Origin: Nymphaea colorata | Lineage: Eukaryota > Streptophyta > Magnoliopsida > Nymphaeales > Nymphaeaceae | Length of the DNA: 64,000 nucleotides | Direction: 5' to 3' | NCBI RefSeq assembly: GCF_008831285.2 | Contig: NC_045149.1 | Span: forward strand, 4,207,500-4,271,499 | Shown: in pieces, positions 25,530-35,300 of the stretch | Layout of the letters: each line of letters begins with the position of its first letter | Position numbering within the stretch: the stretch's first letter is position 1 | Notes under the pieces: generated by a model | The model's database searches: none | Seen by the model: the letters and a program-made list of their open reading frames with translations, nothing else | What the model was told of the DNA's origin: nothing | Made by a program: the position numbers and the translations under genes

Positions 25530-25711
25530 TACTGGCCTACTGGCTAAGGCGGGTTGCTGGTTCGAGTGGCATGAATGTCATACATCCCTTGCCTCATTGA
25601 GGCTTAAGCCATCCTATTAGCTTTAATGTATAGTGCAAGTTTCAACCCAAGCACGTCGTACTCTAGACCTTACACTCTGTTTGAAAAGAGAGAGAAAAAA
25701 AAAAAAAAAAG
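25530..25711 (+). mobile_element. tRNA-derived SINE, copy in duplicate 2
   Basis: B-box-like GCTGGTTCGAGTGGC is closer to the canonical GGTTCGANNCC than in copy 1, and CTACTGGCTAAGGCGG serves as the A-box region. The body includes a 45-bp block (CTCATTGAGGCTTAAGCC and following) missing from copy 1. It ends in GAAAAGAGAGAG and a run of A. Confidence 0.65.
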
Positions 25712-25748
25712 TCTCTTATGATGTGAGGTGATTTAGCTGCCATGAAGA

Positions 25749-25948
25749 ATGTGGTGTTGGGGCTGTAAGACTTTGTTCGGAGAGAACGTTGGTGGTTTGA
25801 CCAGAGCAGCACATCTATCTAGAAGGCTTCACATAGACGACATCAGCTCCTACCAGAGTGATAGGGTCCTTCGCAATGCGGAAGACCTTGACAGCAGGGG
25901 TAATTATGCGGAAGCGATGTTTTTTCTAACGCTCACTCTCAGCTTGAA
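25749..25948 (+). other. Possible conserved exon, unknown protein (copy 2)
   Basis: The open frame matches the one at 23451-23650 over its full length, including GCKTLFGENVGGLTRAAHL and the donor-like GGTACC after AGCTTGAA. No stop codons. No recognisable domain. Confidence 0.33.
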
Positions 25949-26179
25949 GGTACCTGCAACGACCGGACATCATTAACCATTTGGCTCATCTATGCTTTGC
26001 TACTGAATTGTCTACCAGTAATATTTTCCAACACAAGTGAACTAATGAATACACTAGCTCATGACCAAAACTGTAAATCAGATTAACAATGCATTGGTTC
26101 AATCAAAGATCACATTGTTCATCTCTCTCTCTCTCCACACACACACACACACACACATATATGTATAACTGCCTGAGGC

Positions 26180-26445
26180 ATTAGGAATGGCTGGGGTAAC
26201 CATTCCTATCATTATTACTAAAAGTGATTGCATGACATACAAGGAACGGCCAAGCCAACCGTTCCTATTCATAGAAGTGATTGCAAGAGGTATCAGGAAC
26301 GGCGGCAAACATTTCTAAACGTAAATAGAAAACCCACTTTTAAGAAGGTTTTAGTGGTCGCCCGACCATTCCTAATTACTTTTAGGAAAAGCCAAAAGCC
26401 AACATCAGTTTTAGGACAGTTTCCGGCCGTTCCTAAAAGTGTTAT
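26180..26445. repeat. Array of AGGAACGG / CCGTTCCT motifs
   Basis: At least seven copies of AGGAAYGG or its complement occur in both orientations, e.g. GGAACGGCCAAGCCAACCGTTCC, AGGAACGGCGGC and GGCCGTTCCTAAAAG. This looks like the sub-terminal region of a DNA transposon. I could not find the outer terminal repeat. Confidence 0.5.
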
Positions 26446-27629
26446 GTGTCAGTTGAGGTCGTGGAAGCAGTCTAGGTCAGCCTTCTGCTGTTAATTGATT
26501 TTCCTTTTTCGTGTTCCCTCTCTTATTTCATGTTTAGTTCTTTACTTTTTTTTTTTTTTTGCTTGGTAGCATGCCTTAGGCTTTCTTTTCTGCTTTTATT
26601 ATGCTTGGATCAGTTTATTTTTTGCTTAGCCTAGGATAGTGTTAATTTTCATAAACCATTAGCTTTTTCCAATTTTCCTAGATTTTCATAAACCATTCTC
26701 TAGTTTAGCTTTTTCCAATTTTCCTAGGTAGATCTTTCAATTTCCAATCTTTAGGATAGGAGTGAGGCCAGGTATACCTCTCTCACTTTCTCTCTTTAAT
26801 TTCAATCTTAAATTTTGAGATTTCAGCTTTCAATTTTACATCTGCATCAAGCATATAGATTTGCTTTTGATATAACATGCTAGCATAAGGCATGGATTGC
26901 ACAAAATGTTAGAACATGCACTATAAATCACAAATCATACGCAAGCACAGCTTGCATAGAAAGTAAGTCTCGATCCAGTACCAGCCAGTAACTCTTGCAT
27001 GAGAAAGTCTAAACCTAACTCGATCTCCACGCATGTACAGTTTCAAATCATAATTTATAAAATATATCTCAAAACAAGTTCTTTTCTAAAACCTAGGCTC
27101 ATGCATGATTAGGATCTAAATCCAGGTTCCACCCTTGTATGCCTTCTAGAGCTTAGCCTAGACCAGCCCTGCGACCCTCAACTGAATTCCTAAAACCAAG
27201 AACTAGGCCCCCTTGCCGACCCCTACAAAACTTTCTTTGGATGTCTACTTAAGAGTAGGCATTGAACCCACCATAAGTAAACCCGTATTTGAAACCTTAA
27301 TTAATAAGAATATCTGAACTGTATTTGGATCTTAGAACTCATATATTGAATTAAAGATAGAATGATATTAGATCTCAACCTTGTATCTTGGACAAGGACT
27401 TTACGATTGGATCTAAGTTACTATAACTGGATCATAAATAGGATCTCGAGTTTCAAATTTTGAAATTGGATCTCAGATCTATATCTAATAATATTAGATC
27501 TCCAGACTGAATGATGGATCTTACTACAAGCCTTGAATTGGATCATGTAAGAAAATGATTAATTCAATTTTGAATTTTGTAACTTGTCAACGTTACATTG
27601 ACATGGGCTTGTGTTTCGAAATTGTCTTA
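26446..27629. repeat. Intergenic DNA; diverged family-A-like segment
   Basis: From about 26880 to 27570 the sequence is rich in TTGGATCT, GGATCATAA and ATTAGATCTC words in the style of family A (17690-19030). The match is weaker than among A1-A3. No coding sequence seen. Confidence 0.4.
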
Positions 27630-28385
27630 TTACAATTCATTGAACACATGTTTGTGTTAAAGTATCCCTAGATAATGCACCAAGATATGGTAGAAAAGAC
27701 AACACAAAACGTATTGGCAGCATATTCTTTTGTAATAAAATTTACTTATATACTAGTTGGCTGGAAAGAAAAAAAAATTTGGAACGTATTTATAATTCAA
27801 GAATCATAAAAAATGTGTTGATGAAAAAAGATAAATTAAAAATTCTTGAAGATAATTATGGTTGAAAAGTTGCATAATTTAGTATTTTTATAAAAAAATA
27901 AACCTAACAATGCGACTTATAATTATCGCTTTAGGCAAATATTATCTTGTTGATGTTACCTTCCATTAAAGGGTGGACTTATTTCACCTTTTAGAGGTGT
28001 GAGATATCATTAAGAAAATATTCCAAGCATGGTCCACAAGAGTTATTCAATCTTCGACACACCTCTTTGCACAATGTCAATGAAATATCTTTTGATGTCC
28101 TAAAAAAATATTCTCAATTGCGCTACTTCAATGGAGCTAGTTAATTTGTGCAATATATAGACAAAATCACCTTAGCATGTGTATACTAGACAATTGTCTC
28201 ATGGGTGTCGATGTCGATGCTAGTATTATTGAAAATGTTGATGTAGACTTATAAATCAAGATAATGAGAATGATTCTAATCAAGTTGATTAAGATGAAGA
28301 CTATAAAGTTGGAGAATTTAATGGGCACAATGTCTCTTCAATTATGTTACAACATTATCAAAGAAAGTTCAATAAATTGATGGGT
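27630..28385 (+). pseudogene. PIF/Harbinger transposase (DDE_Tnp_4), C-terminal two thirds, frame-broken
   Basis: Read across the three plus frames the order of Harbinger transposase motifs is kept: VKVSLDNAPRYGRK, TQNVLAAYSF and KFTYILVGW (27650-27770), KYYLVDV (27937), SPFRGVRYH, GPQELFNLRHTSL (about 28030-28070), CILDNCLMGVDVD (about 28180-28215), DEDYKVGEFNGHNVSS to the end near 28385. Several frameshifts and stops separate the blocks, and the first catalytic Asp region is degenerate. The closely following Myb/SANT-like remnant is the usual partner gene of this superfamily. Confidence 0.75.
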
Positions 28386-28533
28386 ATATTTCTTTTTTTT
28401 TATATATATTATTTCTCATTATAGTCATTCTTTTGATTTAGTTACATGACCTTTTGATAATTATATGTGGTTTTTTTTTTCATCATGCTTTTTTTTTTTC
28501 TGAACTTATTTTACTCTGCATCTAGCTAATAAC

Positions 28534-29460
28534 AATGAAGAAGAATAAGACACAAATAGATGGAAAAAAGATTGATAAGATACTAGGGAGTCAATCTATG
28601 GATGATGTGCTCATTGATGCATTGTTGCTTCAACAAATAGTTGGTAATAGAATGTATGACACTTTTACCATAATCACATATTGTTACAGACCTGAATGAT
28701 AAGCTGGGTAAGATGATTATCAAAAATCACATAAAAAATTGCAGAAAACCTTGAAAAGAATCTTCAGTAACTCTAATGGCATATCTAAAAGTGGTTTGAG
28801 TGGATTTAACATTGATGCAATGGCAAATATGTAGACAATTGAACTTAAAATCTAGAAGCCACTAACAGAGGTAACTCCACTTTTCCTTTAAAAACTTAAT
28901 CATTTATTAGTTTGATAATAAAATTTTTATGTCCAATATGAGTTTCCTTATTGTGGTTATATTTTTTTGTGTTTCTTTGCATATGCAAATCTAATGATAG
29001 AGAAAATGGATGACAACATCTCTTCTAAACTATAAGAAATTAGTGAATTTATTTGGTAATGATAGAGCAACAGGGCAAACATCTATAACAACTAAAAAAA
29101 AGCATAGGTGAATGAATTCAGTGAATGAAAATACTAGTGATACAATCCAGTTTATTGATTAAATGATTTCTCAAAATTAAGTAGTATTAGAACCATTTGT
29201 CAATCTTAGAGTAGGATCCCTCGCATATAGAGTTCTGTTTCCAATACAAGTTCATTGTCAAGGTGTAAAAGGAGAACTACAAATGAAGATGATTTAAAAA
29301 AGATTAAGATAATGAAAAATGTTTTTGAAAAAGTTGCTAATGCAATTGAAAAAAGTAACATTGTATACGAGTAGAGGCTTTTAAGTGAATATTCCAAGGA
29401 AGTTTTATTTAGGATGCTTAGTAGAGCTGGAATTATTTGAATTATGAACATCATTTTTCA
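28534..29460 (+). pseudogene. Myb/SANT-like partner protein of PIF/Harbinger, decayed
   Basis: The frame opens MKKNKTQIDGK and gives DVLIDALLLQQIVGNRMYDTF, then in shifted frames VTDLNDKLGK, KTLKRIFSNSNG, SGLSGFNIDAMANMW. This is the layout of the plant Myb/SANT-like DNA-binding domain (Myb_DNA-bind_3), which aids Harbinger transposition. A C-terminal tail with FEKVANAIEKSNIVYE ends near 29440. Internal stops make it a pseudogene. Confidence 0.65.
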
Positions 29461-31532
29461 TTTTTTGTTTATATGATTTTTTTTGTCGTTAGACAATTAT
29501 TATATATAGCAACATTTTGTTTTAAACTTCAGCCAACTTTTTATTTATAGTGAATTGTTGCATGAGATTCCTTAATTCAACTATTTGCTTTAATTATATT
29601 AATTCATCTAATGTCTTGTTAAAATTTTCTGCTTGTTTTTTGAACTTCATCAGCCACCAAGATCATGGCGGCTTGTGGAATGCATAAGTGATTTTGATAT
29701 CTACTTCTATTTTATTGTACTTGATGCTGACATACACATGGAGTTACTTTACTCATCAGTTGGTTCAATGACACTTGTTTCCAGTAAGTTATTGATTTAG
29801 AGAAAGAAGTGAAAGATGCAAAATAAGTTAGTGTTATATGTATTATTGTAAACAGATTTAATATCTTTCTTTTCCTTTCTTTTATATAGTTTGAACAAAC
29901 ACAATCTTAACCATTTCTTTTCATTCTTTTCTTTCTATCTAACCAAACTTTTATAACTATACATTTTCTTCCATTTCCTTTCCTCTCTATTCAAGTTTCC
30001 TCTCTTTCCCTCTATCCAAAGTGTTAGAGTGATTGGAAATATACTAAGGAATCCTTTCTTTTCCCTCATTATCCTTTCCTTTCCTTGGCATCCTCACACA
30101 GCTTTTAGTTCTCATTTTTTTTCCTTTTTTTTTAAATTAGTCATTCAAACATATTAGATGCCAGCCTTTCCATCTCATTCCTTTCCTCTCCTTCTATCCA
30201 AACATGGTATTAGCAAAAGGATCTCGCATACACTTCTTGTGTATCTCGGAGAGAGGGAGAGAGAGAGAAGAAAAACATGTCTACTTGGCCTCGATAATGA
30301 CACCTCTAATCTTAAACTCAACACTCCTCAATACCATCAAGATAGCGCCCTCCAAGTTTTTAATTGAGGACATGACCATAACACACCACCCAACCCAAAC
30401 GGTTACACTATCCATCAGTTGGCAAGAGAAAGAGAGTGTTTGGGGGGTAAACCGCTCTTGGCTGAGCTGCATTTACAAAGGATACCTTTAGATTGTAAAC
30501 ATATTAGTTACCAAATGCAAAAAATATTAGGTTTTGTTCCTTAGATTTGTTCACTACAGACCATTGGAGGTAGGTTTTTCATAGCAAGAAGAAAAGCCTT
30601 TTTTTCAACCATTTATTTGGGAAAAAGAAAAGTAGCTTTGTTGCATGTTGTCCGATGATTAAATATTTAAATATCGTGCTAAAAACTACTATGGACCGTT
30701 GTTAAGAACATCATAAACCATTGCTAATGCTTCCATTCGAAGATGTTTTTAGTGATCATTTTAAAAAAAATTTGTCGTTCCCTAACATTAGGCAGCCGGG
30801 TGATTTCAATTGCTTTATTTGTTTGGCAGCATTTAATAGGGAACAGTAGAATCCAGAGTTCTTTTTTGTCTTTCTCATAAATGGCCCATTTCGTATGAGG
30901 GCTATACCGAAAAATTTAGACGATCATAACTACAGTAAAACAGTCAATCAAGTTCTGTGGATCTTGCATTCCGTGAGTTAGTTATTTAATTCGGGTGCTT
31001 ATTTGTAATCTATTATAGATGACCCATCATCTATAACAGACTGAAATGACGAGTCATCTATAAAATAGACTCAAATGATGTGTGGATGTTTATAAATCAT
31101 TCAACTTCTACGAGGGCCGTAAAAGTCTGTTCACTGGGGCTGCGCTACCTTTCGGGCTATGATCAGGTAAAGACAAATTTTCCACAGACTCGCCCATAGA
31201 ATTAAGAGGAAAACAAAAAAAAGCAGTGGCGCTTCCCCTGGCGCCTTGCAGGCGAAGCAATTGATTGCAGCTTCATATTGCTATTATTACTTTGTTCTCG
31301 AACGTCAACTATTGTTTGCTACCTGTCCAGTTGCTCCTTCTGGGAGAGAAGAATGAGAAAAATAGGTAAAAGAGATGAAAAAACTGATATGCAAGAAACG
31401 AGAAAGAGGGGGACGCTAAATTTATTGCACAGGAGGTGGGAACAAATGGATCTGTTGGTGGAAATGTGTGGTCTGTGGTGGTCAACTTTTGGTGGTTCCA
31501 ACAAGACGGGTAGACGAACGCCTGTGCCTGTG
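29461..31532. other. Intergenic DNA between the Harbinger remnant and the SDR gene
   Basis: The interval 29880-30205 is pyrimidine-rich with repeated TTTCCTTTCCT and ends CTTCTATCCAAACATGG, which looks like the right end of a PIF/Harbinger or Tourist element (rc TGTTTGGATAGAAG), though a matching left end was not found. At 31009-31075 a TCTATTATAGATGA word occurs in alternating orientation. The rest is unrecognised. Confidence 0.45.
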
Positions 31533-31539
31533 TATAAAT
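31533..31539 (+). promoter_or_regulatory. TATA box of the TIC32-like gene
   Basis: TATAAAT lies 86 bases before the start codon at 31625. A transcription start about 30 bases downstream would leave a 5' UTR of roughly 55-60 bases. It is placed correctly for the gene and is the only good TATA in the preceding 300 bases that I noticed. Confidence 0.55.
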
Positions 31540-31624
31540 GCAAACTTTGTTGACAAGTAGAAAGGAAAGAGTGGCTTCTTCCCGACGTCTTGTAGAAGAG
31601 AGGAAGAGAAAAAGTGCCAAAAAA

Positions 31625-32311
31625 ATGGTATGGTTTTTGGGCTTCAAAGGACCTTCTGGGTTCTCTGCGCGCTCTACAGCAGAGGAGGTGACGCAAGGAG
31701 TGGATGGGAGCAGCCTTGTTGCCATTGTCACAGGTGGGTGTCGTCCTCTTATGCCTCTTTTCTTTTTCTTCTGTTGTCCTTTTGCTCCCTTTTTGCTTTT
31801 CAGTTTGATATATGATGTTGTTCAATGTATACTGCCATTATATGTTAACAGTTTTTTTTATCATAATGAGATCTTGGAACAAAAATTCAGTAAGAAGCTT
31901 GCTTTTTCTTCATTGTTTATTAAGCAAGGGGAGACTTCTGTGGTGCTTCGTTCATTATTTCCTTTGGCAAGTCCTGTAAATGAAGTTCATGGCTTCTAAA
32001 CTGACTTTTAGGCATCCTTTTTGCTTTTTCCAGCAAAAATTTAAAGGGTTTAATTCTGTAAAATACTTACTTTTGAAGTGCGGCGAAGGATAATTAAATT
32101 GTGGTTGGTGGTTGCAAGCTTATGGTTCGGCCAAGCTGTATATCGAAGGTGAAGAGAAGGATTACCATCATGAAGAAACAGAGGTGTGAACCTCTGGTAA
32201 GGTCGTCTTAACTGACATATATGCAGTTAAAACCCGTTTGGTCACTCCAGGCCGTCTTCTTTAGATCAAGCCTCGCACCTGGAGCTATTCACTTGGGAAA
32301 AGCTAACACCA

Positions 32312-32393
<82 letters not shown>

Positions 32394-35300
32394 GTGTAAG
32401 CTTTTCCCAAGTGAATAACTCCAGGTGCCAGGCGGTCGTGCATACTACTTGTCCTAAAGAAACTCCAGTTGTAACCTTTAGGAGAAAGACCATAACAGGT
32501 TTCTTCATTCTAGCTTGGACATGGTATCTATATGACACAGTAAACATACGTTTTCACTTTCTTAAATACACGCCGTAAGAAAAAATAATAAATCAAAAAG
32601 TCTCAAAGCAACAATATGCTTGAAATTGAAAAGGTTGTAAGATTCCTCATCTTTGAAAATGGATGCCATAAAACTAAGGAAGCATTTCCTTCTGTTTATC
32701 TGGTTTGTTTCCAATGCCCCAAGTGAGCTAAATTATACAGACACTACATTTGTATTTAGTGGATTTGTTAAACTAGTTGTTGCTTTGGTTTGAGCTTTTA
32801 TTTTTGGGGTTCTCATGTCTGCAGGTGCATCAAGTGGAATTGGCACTGAGACAGCCCGAGTACTTGCATTGAGGGGTGTTCATGTATTTATGGCAGTCAG
32901 GAACGTGGATGCTGGTAAAAATGTGAAAGATGCTATCATCAAGGATAACCCGACTGCTAAAGTTGATGTCATGGAGCTAGACCTTACCTCCAAGTCATCA
33001 GTGAGGAAATTTGCATCAGACTACAAGTCCTTAAATCTTCCACTGAACATTCTCATGTAAGACTGGAAAACAGCATCATTGTTGCCGTTGGTCTTTTGTG
33101 GTCTTTGTTGTTTTCTAGTAGCTCAATAATCATGCTGCCTCTTGTTATTTTGTCTCAAGTAACAATGCAGGAGTAATGGCGACCCCATATCTTCTCTCTG
33201 AAGATGGAATTGAGCTTCAGTTTGCCACAAATCATATAGGTACTGACATCAAGTTTTGCCCATAGCTAAAGCAGGTGTGGATAAGGTTTTATTTTTACTA
33301 TGTGATAGTGCGAGGAATAAATTTTTCAATGTGTGTTTTATAAAATATGATTAATGTGATTCGAAAGTTTCATATTTTCATGGAATGGATTATGCAAACA
33401 GTTACTTTATCAGAGTATCTTTTTGGTATGACATCTGGAAACGTGAACACTGTCTGATTTGTGAAGTTATTACTTATTAATGGGGTCTAATTTATATGTG
33501 ACTTTTGGTTCCTTATCCTCTCATTCTCTTCTGGTGGCCTTTTCTCCATTTTTATATGATCGAAAGAAAATGAATCTCCACAGATGTATAAGGGTGAGGT
33601 TATCTACTAAGAAACTGAAATAAGTGATGAAGCCCGATTGCTGAATGTGCGGGGAATTTTCTCTTGCCTTCTAACCTAGTTATGTGATCCTGACTGTCGA
33701 TTGAAATATGAAGGTTACTTTTTTGAATTGATAAGATGGAAGAATTATATACCAGTGGTCATCAGTATTTTAGCACTGTGCCGGAATGAGTCTTTTCTTT
33801 GTAATATGCAGGGTTAGTGGATGCTTTGTTAACAAGTGTTCATCTTACTTTTTGCTAGGTCATTTTCTTTTGACAGACCTTTTATTGGAGAAAATGAAAA
33901 CGACAGCTCATAAAAGTAAGGTTGAGGGAAGAATTGTCAATGTATCCTCTGAGGCACACAAATTGACATATAAGGAGGGGATCCTGTTTGATAAACTCAA
34001 TGATCAATCAAGGTATATATCCTTTTTCCTTTTCCTTTTTTTTGTGTTTATTTTAATGATCATCTCACTTCTCTAGAACAGAAACATGTTTTCTATTTTG
34101 TCTGCATCAACATAGTTTTTCAAGTAAAATTCTTGCTCTTTATCTCAGGAACTTCTAGATAGATGTTCTTGAAGTTTCCATCATTGTTAATATTGTCAAA
34201 TGTGCAGGTATGGTAGCTGGGCTGCATATGGACAGTCAAAGCTTGCCAATATACTGCATGCTGCTGAGCTTTCTCGGCATCTCAAGGTATCCTCTACTTA
34301 AATTGAGGAGGTGCTTGATAAAGCCCAAACGTGGGAATATTATGTAAATGTTTGCATATATACACTTTTGTTTAAGGTTATCTCTATAATTTTTATTAAA
34401 TAGATACTGATTTCTACATCTTAGAAATTTCACAGCCTTTCCCTTGTTTGAACCAGGAAGAGGGGGCAAATATAACTGCTAATTCTCTACATCCAGGAGT
34501 AATCGCCACTAACCTTCTTCGTCATCATGGTCTCTTCAGCAGTATGCTTTCTATCTTGCATTTTTTTTTGTCATCTAAATTTTGAGGATGTCATTAAGTA
34601 ACGTATGGTACTGGTTGCTAACTTGACTATGCCCCTAATAATGTGCTTTCTTAGTTATTCCTTATTGCATTCAAACTTTGTAATTTCCCAGTGTTAACTT
34701 AATTGCTGAAGTCCTTCAGCTGCCTTTCGTATTAGTTTGATTCTGTGCCTTCAGAATATTATTATGAGATTGCCACTTCAGTTCTAGCTTGGTAATTTAT
34801 TCCCTGTAACAAGTATTTGTTCTCTAATATCAAAACTGTGCTTTTATGTATCATACAATATATCTTCAAAGAAGGTGTCCGATTTCATTCAGTCACATGT
34901 TTCTAGTGGAATGTAGAAGTTGAATACTTCAGCAAGAAACAGGCATTGCAGGAATGGTCAGTTTACCTAAAATTGATCACTATCAGGTCAAGCTTTTTCT
35001 ACTTTTCCTTATATTTACAGCTGATTTTCTTGTATAGCTGTTCAGTGTCAGCTTGTTGGGTCCTATAATTTTTTCTCCTGCACCCCTCTATCTATTTTGG
35101 GATGCCTTCATTCTGTGGGCGAGTTGGCTTGAACAGGACACACAGCAACTCATTAACGACTTGAGAAATCATTTCAATCTTCATGCCTTACCTCAAAATT
35201 CAGTGTTACAAAAATCATACTGACTTGGCCAATTTGAGTTGATACAAAATCAACTTGATACACTCCCGATTTAAGGATGCCATATGTGCTACTTTATTGT

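Larger units (their letters stand above)
23985..26244. repeat. Tandem 2.27-kb duplication, copy 2
   Basis: Aligns with 21708-23972. Differences seen: a 36-bp block near 25983-26018 absent from copy 1; the microsatellite at 26122-26165 is CT then CA instead of CT then AT; the possible first exon is broken. Confidence 0.9.

Noticed and set aside
31309-31825. Minus-strand frames of 140 and 168 residues overlapping SDR exon 1
   Set aside because: Antisense shadows of the SDR promoter, exon 1 and intron 1; no domain.
32221-32547. Two near-mirror frames on opposite strands around 32300
   Set aside because: They are the two arms of the intron hairpin read on each strand, not proteins.
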